Positions 45,437 to 54,622 of a stretch of DNA of 64,000 bases are shown piece by piece. The first letter of the stretch is position 1. Each line of letters opens with the position of its first letter. A model generated the notes under the pieces. That model did not search any database, was not told where the DNA came from, and saw nothing but the letters and a program-made list of their open reading frames with translations. Made by a program: the position numbers and the translations under genes. The DNA is from Vibrio nitrifigilis (lineage in GTDB: Bacteria; Pseudomonadota; Gammaproteobacteria; Enterobacterales; Vibrionaceae). The stretch spans positions 2,418,001 through 2,482,000 of the forward strand of contig NZ_JADPMR010000001.1 in NCBI RefSeq assembly GCF_015686695.1, written 5' to 3'.

Positions 45437-47278
45437 TTAGCCCTCTAACTTCGATTTATCGCGCACCGCCCCTTTGTCAGCACTTGTTGCCATGCTGGCA
45501 TAAGCTTTTAGCGCAAAGGATACTTCACGTTGGCGAGAAATTGGCTTCCAACCAAGTTTTTCTTGTTCTGCGCGACGTTGAGCTAATTCATCTTCAGATA
45601 CATTGAGTTCGATGGTGCGATTTGGAATATCGATAGCAATGGTATCGCCAGTTTTCACTAGGCCGATAATACCACCATTGGCAGCTTCTGGAGAGGCATG
45701 ACCAATAGAAAGACCGGATGTACCACCAGAGAAACGACCGTCGGTTAATAGAGCACACTCTTTACCAAGCCCCATCGATTTTAGGTAAGTGGTTGGGTAC
45801 AACATTTCTTGCATACCTGGACCACCTTTAGGGCCTTCGTAACGAATCACGACGACGTGGCCAGCTTTTACCTTACCACCTAAGATGCCTTCAACAGCAT
45901 CTTCTTGGCTTTCAAACACGATAGCTGGACCGGTAAACTTAAGGATGCTTTCATCGACACCTGCTGTTTTCACAATACAGCCATCAAGAGCAATGTTGCC
46001 TTTTAGTACAGCAAGACCGCCGTCTTGGCTAAACGCTTTCGCTTTTTCACGAATACAACCATCATTACGGTCATCATCTAGTGTATCCCAACGGCAATCT
46101 TGTGAAAAAGCTTCAGTGGTACGGATGCCCGCAGGGCCTGCACGATAAAAGTCTTTAACATCGTTAGATTGAGTTTGAATCACATCGTATTGAGCTAATT
46201 GCTCTTTCATAGACATGCCAAGTACAGTACGAGTTTCTTCGTTTAGTAGACCTGCACGTTGTAACTCACCTAAAATACCCATTACGCCACCAGCACGGTG
46301 AACATCTTCCATATGGTATTTTTGAGTTGATGGTGCCACTTTACATAGATGAGGAACTTGACGAGATAGGCGGTCAATATCAACCATGTCAAAATTAACG
46401 TCACCTTCTTGCGCTGCCGCTATTAAGTGCAATACGGTGTTAGTTGAACCACCCATTGCAATATCAAGCGCCATCGCATTTTCAAACGCTTCTTTACTTG
46501 CAATTTTGCGAGGTAGGGCTGATTCGTCATCTTGTTCGTAGTAACGTTTAGTCAATTCAACGATACGACGGCCGGCGCTCAAGAATAGTTCTTTACGATC
46601 TGCGTGTGTCGCAACTAATGAACCGTTGCCTGGTTGAGATAGGCCAAGAGCTTCAGTTAGACAGTTCATAGAGTTTGCCGTAAACATGCCTGAACAAGAA
46701 CCACACGTAGGACATGCAGAACGCTCAACTTGCTCAACTTGTTCATCGGTCACCGTTGGATCAGCACCTTGTTTCATTGCATCGATCAAATCGAGTTTGA
46801 TGATTTGATCAGAAAGCTTAGTTTTCCCCGCTTCCATTGGGCCGCCTGAAACAAAAATAACGGGAATGTTAAGGCGCATTGAAGCCATCAGCATTCCAGG
46901 AGTAATTTTGTCACAGTTAGAAATACAGACCATGGCATCAGCACAGTGAGCGTTCACCATGTATTCCACTGAGTCGGCAATCAATTCACGAGAAGGTAGG
47001 GAATACAACATACCGCCGTGACCCATTGCGATACCGTCATCTACAGCGATAGTGTTGAATTCTTTAGCGATACCACCAGCGGCTTCGATTTCGCGAGCGA
47101 CCATTTGACCAAGATCTTTAAGATGAACGTGGCCTGGTACGAATTGAGTGAAAGAGTTCACAACAGCGATAATTGGCTTACCAAAATCACCTTCTTTTAC
47201 GCCCGTTGCACGCCAAAGTGCGCGAGCACCTGCCATGTTTCTTCCGTGGGTTGTTGTGGCCGAACGATATTTAGGCAT
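45437..47278 (-). CDS. ilvD: Dihydroxy-acid dehydratase (IlvD)
   Basis: 613-aa iron-sulfur dehydratase that makes 2-keto acids for valine and isoleucine. MPKYRSATTTHGRNMAGARA is the family start. Cluster cysteines lie in CISNCDKITPGM (near 122) and SACPTCGSCSGMFTANSMNC (near 195). ATG at 47278 has AAGGA upstream; an 11-residue longer reading is rejected. ilvE, between ilvM and ilvD in E. coli and V. cholerae, is absent; instead there is a 224-base gap. Confidence 0.97.
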   Translation of the reverse strand: MPKYRSATTTHGRNMAGARALWRATGVKEGDFGKPIIAVVNSFTQFVPGHVHLKDLGQMVAREIEAAGGIAKEFNTIAVDDGIAMGHGGMLYSLPSRELIADSVEYMVNAHCADAMVCISNCDKITPGMLMASMRLNIPVIFVSGGPMEAGKTKLSDQIIKLDLIDAMKQGADPTVTDEQVEQVERSACPTCGSCSGMFTANSMNCLTEALGLSQPGNGSLVATHADRKELFLSAGRRIVELTKRYYEQDDESALPRKIASKEAFENAMALDIAMGGSTNTVLHLIAAAQEGDVNFDMVDIDRLSRQVPHLCKVAPSTQKYHMEDVHRAGGVMGILGELQRAGLLNEETRTVLGMSMKEQLAQYDVIQTQSNDVKDFYRAGPAGIRTTEAFSQDCRWDTLDDDRNDGCIREKAKAFSQDGGLAVLKGNIALDGCIVKTAGVDESILKFTGPAIVFESQEDAVEGILGGKVKAGHVVVIRYEGPKGGPGMQEMLYPTTYLKSMGLGKECALLTDGRFSGGTSGLSIGHASPEAANGGIIGLVKTGDTIAIDIPNRTIELNVSEDELAQRRAEQEKLGWKPISRQREVSFALKAYASMATSADKGAVRDKSKLEG

Positions 47279-47417
47279 TGCTTTGTTCCTTGTTAATTTT
47301 ATGTGGTTCAACCAAGGCAGTTCTCTATTGTCATTGGCTTGTCGTTGGTTGAACTTTAGTGTTTGCCTGTGCTTTGTGAAATCTTGCTCTTAATGCAAGT
47401 TAACAGAGTTTCTGCGA

Positions 47418-47490
47418 TATTGAGGATGAACGACAATCCTCGATATGAGTTCACGCCTGATGGGGCTTTACCCAAAATCAGGCGTGAATA
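47418..47490 (-). repeat. Two hairpins in the ilvM-ilvD gap
   Basis: Two inverted repeats sit where ilvE would be expected. The first pairs GAGGAT with ATCCTC (about 47422-47441). The second has 12-base arms (47450-47461 and 47478-47488, TTCACGCCTGA/TCAGGCGTGAA) around a TGGG/CCCA core. Neither has a U run on the minus strand, so these are more likely mRNA processing or stability elements than terminators. Confidence 0.6.
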
Positions 47491-47502
47491 ATAGGCACTC
47501 CA

Positions 47503-47787
47503 TTATGCACAAATTTTTTGCTGTAAGTTGTTATTTGGAAGTTCGTCATTATTGATTTTAGTGACCTCAACTGTACGAACATCCCAAAGTTTTTCTATTT
47601 GATCTGTCAGTGTGGTTATCGGTCTGTCGCTATCGACAATGATTTCAACGCTGGCAATTTTGCTTGCATGATTTTGTGTACCAGCTACTTGTCGAACAAT
47701 GAAGCCGCGATGGCGTACGACACGTAGAACACGTTCAAGTAGTACGGGTTTGTCGTCTGCTTTAATGTCAATTAGATATCTTTGCAT
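47503..47787 (-). CDS. ilvM: Acetolactate synthase II small regulatory subunit (IlvM)
   Basis: 94-aa ACT-domain protein, regulatory partner of IlvG. The core ADDKPVLLERVLRVVRHRGF lies at about 10-29. ATG at 47787 has GGAG upstream; the longer in-frame ORF starts within ilvG. It begins 11 bases after ilvG. A C-terminal extension (INNDELPNNNLQQKICA) makes it slightly longer than E. coli IlvM (87). Confidence 0.94.
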   Translation of the reverse strand: MQRYLIDIKADDKPVLLERVLRVVRHRGFIVRQVAGTQNHASKIASVEIIVDSDRPITTLTDQIEKLWDVRTVEVTKINNDELPNNNLQQKICA

Positions 47788-47798
47788 TACTACTTCTC

Positions 47799-49445
47799 CT
47801 ATGTGTTCTCTAACATGTCGCTGTTGGATGCACCTGGTGGTACCAACGGCCATACATTTTCTTCTTCGTCGATTTCAACATGCAATAGGTAAGCAGTTTT
47901 ACTTGCTAACATTTCTTGCAGTGCAGGTTCAACTTCTTCTTTTTTAGTGATGGTTTTACCTGGAATATCAAACGCTTTTGCCAGCATTACGAAATCTGGG
48001 TTGTCGTCTAAAATCGTTTCGCTGTGGCGACCATCAAAAAAGAGTGATTGCCATTGACGAACCATACCTAAACGCTGGTTATTCAATAGCACGATTTTTA
48101 CCGGAATTTGGCGACGTTTTAAGGTGCCTAATTCTTGCACGTTCATCATGAATGAGCCATCACCAGAGATCAGAACGGATTGATCGTCAGGGCGGGCAAC
48201 TGCTGCTCCCATTGCTGCAGGTAAACCAAAGCCCATAGTGCCAAGGCCGGCAGATGAGATAAAGTTTTCTGGTTGTCTTGGCTGGATATGTTGCGCGGAC
48301 CACATCTGGTGTTGACCAACATCGGTCGAAACAACGGTAGAATCCGGCATCATGTCTGACAGCTGTTTTAACAATAGTGGAGCATAGATAGCTTCGCCCG
48401 GATGGTCGTAACGCCATTTATGTTCAGAGCGAAGGTTTTCACTGTGTGTTAACCAAGATGAGATGTCGTGGTTCAGCTCTAATTGAGGAAGGATAAGATT
48501 AATATCCCCACGAAGTGCTGCGTTTGCTTTACGTAATTTATTGAACTCAGCCGCATCAATATCGATATGGATGACTTTAGCTTTTGGAGCAAAGGTGTCT
48601 AGTTTACCTGTCACGCGGTCATCAAAGCGAGCACCGACTACAATCAACAAGTCACAATCTTGAACAATAAAGTTGGCGGCTTTAGTCCCATGCATACCCA
48701 GCATTCCCAGATAATGAGGGTCGTTACGCTCGATAGTGCCTAAGCCTTTTAATGTGCTGACCGATGGCATTGGGTTCATGTGCAAGAACTGACGAACGGT
48801 ATCAGTTGCTTTGGCAAGTTGCACACCACCACCCACATAAAGAACAGGATGCTGGCTATTAGCAATAAGCTCTTGGGCTTGTGCGAGTTGCAATGGTTCA
48901 ACAACAGGAATGGCTGGTGGGGTGACGTTCGGTAGGATTTCGCTTGGTGCAGCAGCTAATTGTACGTCTTTAGCTATATCGACAATCACAGGGCCAGGGC
49001 GACCAGATTGAGCAACTTCGAAAGCTTCGGCGAGGGTTGGAGCAAGTTCTTCGATATCGGTAACAAGGTAACTGTGTTTAGTACAAGAAAGGGACATACC
49101 GATTACATCCATTTCTTGGAAGGCGTCTGTCCCTATATGGGAACTAGCGACTTGCCCTGTTATAGCCACCAAAGGTACCGAATCTAAAAAGGCATCAGCA
49201 AGGCCAGTGACTAAGTTAGTGGCTCCTGGTCCTGAGGTTGCCATACAAACGGCGACGCTTTGTGTGGACCTTGCCATACCGATGGCGGCCATGGCTGCCC
49301 CTTGTTCGTGACGACATAAAACGTGTTCAACGCCTCCATCGTATAGCGCATCATAGATTGGCATGATTGCGCCGCCAGGATATCCAAATACGGTTTGGAT
49401 TCCTTGCTGTTTAAGGGCAGCTACGACTAATTGTGCTCCGGTCAT
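47799..49445 (-). CDS. ilvG: Acetolactate synthase II large subunit (IlvG)
   Basis: 548-aa thiamine-diphosphate enzyme that makes acetolactate and acetohydroxybutyrate. The catalytic glutamate lies in HEQGAAMAAIGMAR (about residue 47), and the ThDP motif GDGSFMMNVQELGTLKRRQI is near 425. It is full length, unlike the frameshifted E. coli K-12 gene. It follows the ilvL attenuator by about 140 bases. Confidence 0.97.
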   Translation of the reverse strand: MTGAQLVVAALKQQGIQTVFGYPGGAIMPIYDALYDGGVEHVLCRHEQGAAMAAIGMARSTQSVAVCMATSGPGATNLVTGLADAFLDSVPLVAITGQVASSHIGTDAFQEMDVIGMSLSCTKHSYLVTDIEELAPTLAEAFEVAQSGRPGPVIVDIAKDVQLAAAPSEILPNVTPPAIPVVEPLQLAQAQELIANSQHPVLYVGGGVQLAKATDTVRQFLHMNPMPSVSTLKGLGTIERNDPHYLGMLGMHGTKAANFIVQDCDLLIVVGARFDDRVTGKLDTFAPKAKVIHIDIDAAEFNKLRKANAALRGDINLILPQLELNHDISSWLTHSENLRSEHKWRYDHPGEAIYAPLLLKQLSDMMPDSTVVSTDVGQHQMWSAQHIQPRQPENFISSAGLGTMGFGLPAAMGAAVARPDDQSVLISGDGSFMMNVQELGTLKRRQIPVKIVLLNNQRLGMVRQWQSLFFDGRHSETILDDNPDFVMLAKAFDIPGKTITKKEEVEPALQEMLASKTAYLLHVEIDEEENVWPLVPPGASNSDMLENT

Positions 49446-49583
49446 CGTCTCTCCCCTTTGCTACGCTGTCTGTCGTAGCTTGTTGTTGTGTTGTGTTTGC
49501 ACTTCATGTGCCACTCCCATTCTTCCGGTTCTTTTTGACTACTCTGTAGTCAGGTTGGCTAATTTTTGTCTGTCTTTAGTTGT

Positions 49584-49618
49584 AAAAAAACCCCCGGACT
49601 TTTCAGTGCGGGGGTTTT
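49584..49618 (-). terminator. ilv attenuator terminator
   Basis: On the minus strand AAAACCCCCG (49609-49618 strand complement) pairs with CGGGGGTTTT, ending in TTTTTTT, between ilvL and ilvG. It is the terminator arm of a transcription attenuator. Confidence 0.9.
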
Positions 49619-49631
49619 AAAATTTAGTGGT

Positions 49632-49718
49632 TTACCTAGCGCCCACAAGCCCCCGCGCGGTGCCAATAATGACCACGAGAATAAGGCTAATTGAGAGGTT
49701 GTGTGCGTTAAAAATCAT
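49632..49718 (-). CDS. ilvL: ilv operon leader peptide (IlvL)
   Basis: A 28-codon ORF: MIFNAHNLSISLILVVIIG, then TARGLVGAR. Residues 8-18 are nearly all Leu, Ile and Val codons (L-S-I-S-L-I-L-V-V-I-I), the amino acids the operon makes. Ribosome stalling at these codons would favour the antiterminator over the GC-rich terminator that starts 14 bases past the stop. A promoter-like pair (TTGTCA 49797-49802, 16 bases, GATAAC 49775-49780 minus) lies upstream. Confidence 0.92.
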   Translation of the reverse strand: MIFNAHNLSISLILVVIIGTARGLVGAR

Positions 49719-49774
49719 TGTGTATTTTCTTAAATTAATCGTGTTGTTGTTAAGAAATATCCTGTACCCCTAGT

Positions 49775-49802
49775 GTTATCACATTATTCTGTTACCTGAC
49801 AA
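49775..49802 (-). promoter_or_regulatory. Likely ilv operon promoter
   Basis: Minus-strand -35 TTGTCA (49797-49802), 16 bases, -10 GATAAC (49775-49780) with a TG two bases before it (extended -10). It gives a leader of about 50 bases before ilvL. The rest of the ilvL-comM gap shows only a small inverted repeat ATTCC/GGAAT near 49885. Confidence 0.5.
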
Positions 49803-49918
49803 GCAAAAACTCATTCTTTTTTCATATTCTTCCTTTTTACTCATGGTGTATATATCCATTTGGATTATGTGAATAACTATATATTCCTACATGGAATATT
49901 TGACTAAAAAGGTAGTTA

Positions 49919-51445
49919 ATGATGGGACTTGCAATTATTCATAGCCGAGCCAGTGTTGGGGTAGAAGCTCCCTCTGTTACAGTTGAAGTGCACATCAGTA
50001 ATGGTATGCCAGGGTTTACATTGGTGGGATTGCCTGAAACGACGGTCAAAGAGTCTCGCGATCGCGTGCGTAGTGCCATTGTTAATTCTCGTTTTGAGTT
50101 TCCATCAAAGAAAATAACCGTCAATCTAGCGCCTGCTGATTTACCTAAAGAAGGTGGCCGATTTGATTTGCCGATTGCTCTGGGAATTTTGGCCGCATCT
50201 GAGCAAATCCCGATGACTCAGTTAGATCATTATGAGTTTTTAGGCGAACTGGCGTTGTCGGGGGATATTCGTCCTGTGAAGGGAGTATTACCTGCAGCTT
50301 TGGCTGTGAAAAAAGCACAGCGATGTTTGGTGGTGCCAGAGGCAAATGGTGATCAAGCTGCCTTAGTTGGACAGGAGTTACACAAATCCGCCCCGACGTT
50401 ACTTGATGTGTGCGCTCAACTTTGTGGGCAAAAAAACTTATCTCTCTTTCAAACGCCAGCTCGAGCCATTGATGTAGTACCTACGCGAGATTTGCAAGAT
50501 ATTATTGGCCAGCAGCAGGGAAAACGGGCATTAGAAATTGCCGCTGCGGGGAATCATAATTTGTTGTTCGTTGGTCCGCCGGGAACAGGTAAAACGATGT
50601 TAGCTTCGCGTTTGTGTGATTTATTACCTGAAATGAGTGATGATGAAGCGATGGAAAGTGCGTCGGTCGCGTCATTGACTCAGCAAGATATTAATCAACA
50701 CAATTGGAAGACTCGACCGTTTCGATCTCCTCATCACTCCAGTTCAATGGCTGCTCTAGTCGGAGGAGGTAGTGTGCCTCGGCCTGGAGAGATTTCTTTA
50801 GCGCATAATGGGCTGCTGTTCCTCGATGAAATGCCAGAGTTTGAGCGTAAGGTTCTAGATTCTCTGCGAGAACCTTTAGAATCGGGTGAAATTATTATTT
50901 CTCGTGCACAAGGAAAAACGCGTTTTCCAGCACGTTTTCAACTGGTAGGAGCGTTGAACCCTAGTCCGACTGGATATTATGAAGGGAGCCAAGCTCGAGC
51001 TAATCCTCAAGTTATTTTACGTTATTTAAGCCGCCTATCCGGGCCATTGTTGGATAGGTTTGATATGTCGATAGAGATTCCTGCTTTGCCTAAAGGAACA
51101 TTAGCTAATGGTGGAGAACGCGGAGAATCCACGGAACAAGTTCGTTTGCGTGTACTAAGAGCACGCGAAGTCATGTTATCTCGCTGCGGTAAAGTTAATG
51201 CATTGCTGCAAAGTCGAGAAATTGAGCAATATTGTCCTTTAAATAAGGAAGATGCAGAGTTTTTAGAAACTGCGTTGCACCGGTTAGGGTTATCTATACG
51301 GGCTTACCATCGAATTATTAAGGTAGCACGAACTATTGCTGATCTGCAGGGAGAGCAGCATATTCAGCGTTCCCATCTCGCAGAGGCATTAGGGTATCGA
51401 GCGATGGATAGGCTGCTAAAACAGTTAACGGCTCAATCTGTCTAG
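49919..51445 (+). CDS. comM: Mg-chelatase-like AAA+ helicase ComM (YifB)
   Basis: 508-aa protein. An N-terminal Lon-protease-like fold (SVTVEVHISNGMPGFTLVGL) is followed by an AAA+ module with Walker A GPPGTGKTMLASRL (about 218-231) and Walker B FLDEMPEF, and a C-terminal Mg-chelatase domain. ComM drives branch migration during natural transformation in Vibrio and relatives. ATG ATG occurs at the start; either may be used. It is divergent from the ilv operon. Confidence 0.95.
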   Translation: MMGLAIIHSRASVGVEAPSVTVEVHISNGMPGFTLVGLPETTVKESRDRVRSAIVNSRFEFPSKKITVNLAPADLPKEGGRFDLPIALGILAASEQIPMTQLDHYEFLGELALSGDIRPVKGVLPAALAVKKAQRCLVVPEANGDQAALVGQELHKSAPTLLDVCAQLCGQKNLSLFQTPARAIDVVPTRDLQDIIGQQQGKRALEIAAAGNHNLLFVGPPGTGKTMLASRLCDLLPEMSDDEAMESASVASLTQQDINQHNWKTRPFRSPHHSSSMAALVGGGSVPRPGEISLAHNGLLFLDEMPEFERKVLDSLREPLESGEIIISRAQGKTRFPARFQLVGALNPSPTGYYEGSQARANPQVILRYLSRLSGPLLDRFDMSIEIPALPKGTLANGGERGESTEQVRLRVLRAREVMLSRCGKVNALLQSREIEQYCPLNKEDAEFLETALHRLGLSIRAYHRIIKVARTIADLQGEQHIQRSHLAEALGYRAMDRLLKQLTAQSV

Positions 51446-51533
51446 TAGTCTGACCATAGAAAGAAATATTTCATAAACACACTAAGCTAGTATAATTACA
51501 CGCTGTTTTTTTCTTCTCTTTTTTAGTTGTATT

Positions 51534-52415
51534 ATGCTGGCTTACCCACTCCTAATTATTAATGTGCTACTGGTTTTACTTAATACTGCAGTAAATTCGA
51601 TATTTATCTGCTTGGTTGCGATCGTAAAATTATTTCTCCCTACCGCAAAGTTAAAGCGCGCAGCTACGCGCATGGCAGATAAGTCCATGTGGTTATGGGC
51701 AACAGTGAATACTGGTATTTTGGCAATGTCTAATCGAGTTGAATGGGATATTGATGGGTTAGACGTGTTAAAGAAAGATGGCTGGTACTTAATGATCAGT
51801 AATCACTTAAGTTGGACCGATATCGTTGTGTTGTGCAGCGTATTCAAAGATCGAGTCCCAATGCCAAAGTTTTTTCTAAAGCAGCAGTTGCTTTATGTGC
51901 CATTTGTTGGAATGGCTTGCTGGGCTTTAGATATGCCATTTATGCGCCGTTATTCTCGAGAGTATTTATTACGTCACCCTGAAAAACGTGGTCAAGATTT
52001 AGAAACAACACGTCGTTCATGTGAAAAATTCAAATATAACCCAACTACGGTAGTGAACTACGTGGAAGGCACTCGTTTTACCCCCATGAAACGTAAAAGC
52101 AGTCGTTCTCCGTATCAGCATCTTTTACAACCTAAAACGGGTGGTATTGCCTATACATTAGCGGCAATGGGAGATCAGTTTGAAAATATTATTGATGTCA
52201 CTCTTGCCTATCCCGATAACCTTGATAAACCTTTTCGCGATATGCTGATGGGAAGAATGAAGAGAATTGTGGTTAAAGTAAACGTGCTGCCAGTCGATGA
52301 GCGAGTAACTGGTGATTACTTCAATGATAAGCCCTATAAGCGGCAATTTAATCAGTGGTTACACCAAGTGTGGGAACGAAAAGATGAAACGTTAAAGCGT
52401 ATTCATAAAGACTGA
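51534..52415 (+). CDS. yihG: Acyltransferase, YihG family
   Basis: 293-aa membrane-bound PlsC-type acyltransferase. One N-terminal hydrophobic region (about 1-35) precedes the catalytic NHLSWTD (H-x4-D type, residues 91-97) and the EGTRFTP block (about 180). The family is a lysophospholipid acyltransferase in E. coli (YihG). The start ATG follows the T-rich 51510-51531 region without a clear Shine-Dalgarno. It is convergent with dsbA across a strong terminator. Confidence 0.92.
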   Translation: MLAYPLLIINVLLVLLNTAVNSIFICLVAIVKLFLPTAKLKRAATRMADKSMWLWATVNTGILAMSNRVEWDIDGLDVLKKDGWYLMISNHLSWTDIVVLCSVFKDRVPMPKFFLKQQLLYVPFVGMACWALDMPFMRRYSREYLLRHPEKRGQDLETTRRSCEKFKYNPTTVVNYVEGTRFTPMKRKSSRSPYQHLLQPKTGGIAYTLAAMGDQFENIIDVTLAYPDNLDKPFRDMLMGRMKRIVVKVNVLPVDERVTGDYFNDKPYKRQFNQWLHQVWERKDETLKRIHKD

Positions 52416-52426
52416 ACCATAAATCG

Positions 52427-52459
52427 AACAAAAAGGGAGCCAATGGCTCCCTTTTTGTT
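52427..52459. terminator. Bidirectional terminator between yihG and dsbA
   Basis: A perfect 15-bp inverted repeat (AACAAAAAGGGAGCC/GGCTCCCTTTTTGTT) with loop AAT between convergent genes. Confidence 0.95.
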
Positions 52460-52476
52460 TAAACATTCAAGCTGAA

Positions 52477-53076
52477 TTACAGTTTAGTAAGGTAATTCAC
52501 AAGGTCGTAAAATTCATCAATAGACTTGATACTGCCCATTTTTACTAGGTATTTGTTGTTAACGACAACAGAAGGCACGCCTTGTAGGCCAAAGTCTTGG
52601 AAGTTTTTATCTGAACGACGAGCCATTGAATCAACGGCAAAGCTATTGAAAGCATCGTCGAACTTTTTACCGTCTACACCGTGGTCAACGAATATTTGAC
52701 GTAGTTCTTCAACATTTTTTGGTGGCTTACGTAAGTCATGGATTTGCGCAAACATAACAGGAATCATTTTATCTTGTACATCTAAAGCAACCATGGTGAA
52801 AAAGGCTTTACTCATATTGAAACCCATGTTGCCACCCATGAATGATACATGGCTTTTCTCTAGTGTGATGCCTTTGCCAAGATGACTGTTAATCTTTGAC
52901 ATGATTGGCTCAAAAGCGTGGCAGTGTGGGCAGTAGAATGAGAAAAATTCTACCACACTAGGTTGTTCAGAATGGGGTTGATCAAGTTCAGTGTAATTCA
53001 CCCCTGCTTTAAATTGAGCGGCGTGAGCCGATAGGCTTAACATTAGAGTTGCAGCAAGTGCAAACAGCTTTTTCAT
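52477..53076 (-). CDS. dsbA: Thiol:disulfide interchange protein DsbA
   Basis: 199-aa periplasmic oxidase that inserts disulfides into secreted proteins. The signal peptide KKLFALAATLMLSLSAHA ends at AHA-AQ. The active site CPHC is in FFSFYCPHCHAFEP (about 44-57), and the cis-proline lies in GVPSVVVNN. In V. cholerae the orthologue TcpG is needed for pilus and toxin folding. It lies 29 bases after srkA, likely co-transcribed. Confidence 0.97.
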   Translation of the reverse strand: MKKLFALAATLMLSLSAHAAQFKAGVNYTELDQPHSEQPSVVEFFSFYCPHCHAFEPIMSKINSHLGKGITLEKSHVSFMGGNMGFNMSKAFFTMVALDVQDKMIPVMFAQIHDLRKPPKNVEELRQIFVDHGVDGKKFDDAFNSFAVDSMARRSDKNFQDFGLQGVPSVVVNNKYLVKMGSIKSIDEFYDLVNYLTKL

Positions 53077-53105
53077 TATTTACTCCATTAATTCTTAACT
53101 AGCAG

Positions 53106-54092
53106 CTACCATTGAGGCATCAAAGACAGAGGTGCTTCTGCAAGTGCAAAAAGTTGCTCTTTAAAGGCCAACACTTGGCTTTCCCAATATTTCGGATCAT
53201 TAAACCATGGAAAGGCAAGAGGAAAAGCAGGATCATTCCAGCGTTTTGCTAGCCAAGCCATATAGTGCACCATTCGTAGACCACGCAGTGGCTCGATTAG
53301 TTTCAATTGATTAACATTAAAATCGCAAAACTCTTGATAACCTTCAAGCAAAATATCAAGTTGTACCAGCTTATCTGCACGTTCCCCATTAAGTAACATC
53401 CAGAGATCTTGTATTGCCGGGCCATTACGAGCGTCGTCTAAATCAACGAACATTGGCCCATCTCGCCATAAAATATTGCCGGGATGACAATCGCCATGTA
53501 AACGAATAGGCGTGTAGTTATTATTCCAATGTTGTTCAATCTCTTTTATTAACATATCGAGATCATTAAAGAACGAGTTTTGTAGGTGTAGTGGAACAAA
53601 GTCAGCGTTTTGCAGAATTTGCTTGGGCTGATATAAGTATTCATCTAGGCCCAAGGTTGGTCGGTGAGTAAAAGGCCTTGTTGAGCCAACTTTGTGAATT
53701 CGCCCAAGAAAGCGACCAACCCATTCGAGCTGTTCTTCATTATCAACCTCAAATTGGCGCCCGCCGACGCTATTAAAGAGTGCAAAGCGGTAGCCTTGAT
53801 ATTCATGTAGTGTTGTGCCGTGAAAGATTAGTGGCGCTGCAAGAGGTATCTCTTGCTCTTCTAGTTCACAGGCAAACTGATGTTCTTCGAGAATTTGTGC
53901 CTCACTCCAACGATCCGGACGATAAAATTTCACTACGTAGCGGTGACGATCTTCATCGACAAATTGGTAAACCCGGTTCTCATAGCTATTTAGAGCGAGA
54001 AGTCCGGATTCAGCGCGAATGCCGATACTTTCTAATGCATACCACATGAAGTCTGGAGTGAGTGCATCGAAATTGAATGTGGCTTGAGTCAT
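53106..54092 (-). CDS. srkA: Stress response kinase A (SrkA/RdoA/YihE)
   Basis: 328-aa protein kinase of the choline-kinase-like fold, the same length as E. coli SrkA. Catalytic motifs are visible: LHGDCHPGNILW (about 193-204) and FVDLDDARNGP (about 209-219). It acts in envelope and oxidative stress survival upstream of dsbA. ATG at 54092 is used; a TTG five codons earlier is less likely. The Shine-Dalgarno is weak. Confidence 0.95.
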   Translation of the reverse strand: MTQATFNFDALTPDFMWYALESIGIRAESGLLALNSYENRVYQFVDEDRHRYVVKFYRPDRWSEAQILEEHQFACELEEQEIPLAAPLIFHGTTLHEYQGYRFALFNSVGGRQFEVDNEEQLEWVGRFLGRIHKVGSTRPFTHRPTLGLDEYLYQPKQILQNADFVPLHLQNSFFNDLDMLIKEIEQHWNNNYTPIRLHGDCHPGNILWRDGPMFVDLDDARNGPAIQDLWMLLNGERADKLVQLDILLEGYQEFCDFNVNQLKLIEPLRGLRMVHYMAWLAKRWNDPAFPLAFPWFNDPKYWESQVLAFKEQLFALAEAPLSLMPQW

Positions 54093-54205
54093 AAGGCTTT
54101 TATTCAAACATGAGTGTTGCCCTTATTCTAACCATGCTGAATGAATAATGCTTAATAAGTTTTGGTTGTGATAAATAAGAAGTGCTGTTGGGGTTGAGAT
54201 ATTAG

Positions 54206-54233
54206 TAAAGAAAAGCAGCTCATCGAGCTGCTT
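54206..54233 (-). terminator. yihD terminator
   Basis: Stem AAGCAGCTC/GAGCTGCTT with loop ATC, followed by TTTCTTT on the minus strand, 16 bases after the yihD stop. It separates yihD from srkA-dsbA. Confidence 0.9.
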
Positions 54234-54249
54234 AGAGTGATGCTGGAAA

Positions 54250-54516
54250 TTAATCAATGAGACCGCGAGCACGTAAAATAGCGGTTTTGAAATCTTCTTC
54301 GTAGTCTTTTTGAAGACCAGGAATTGCTGCAGTTTTATCGCTGTTTCGCATTTTTAAGTGGTAAATCAGAATATCGTCAGTGAGCTCTTCCAATGGTTTT
54401 TCAAATCCCGCTTCTTCAGCAAGTTTGATGAGAAACTGAACTAAGTTCATTTCAGAGTCTTTATCCCATTCGGGTTGCAGTAATTCGAGTAACTCTTCCA
54501 CACGATGGCAAGTCAT
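54250..54516 (-). CDS. yihD: YihD family protein (DUF1040)
   Basis: 88-aa cytoplasmic protein closely like E. coli YihD, with the shared core LTDDILIYHLKMRNSDK and IPGLQKDYEEDFKTAILRAR. Function is unknown. ATG at 54516 has GGAG upstream; the longer in-frame ORF lacks one. It sits upstream of srkA-dsbA as in E. coli, but a terminator lies between. Confidence 0.94.
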   Translation of the reverse strand: MTCHRVEELLELLQPEWDKDSEMNLVQFLIKLAEEAGFEKPLEELTDDILIYHLKMRNSDKTAAIPGLQKDYEEDFKTAILRARGLID

Positions 54517-54592
54517 GGCTTTCTCCACAATTTTTGTAATGATTTTGTTTAAAGGTATCAAATTGTGTTGGGAATACCAATGAGGGATAAAT

Positions 54593-54619
54593 AAAAAAGC
54601 GCAGGATCACTGCGCTTTT
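54593..54619 (-). terminator. Terminator of the 55-aa ORF
   Basis: Stem AAAAGCGCAG/CTGCGCTTTT, loop GATCA, ending in a U run on the minus strand 4 bases past the small ORF stop. It supports the ORF as a real transcription unit. Confidence 0.9.
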
Positions 54620-54622
54620 CAA

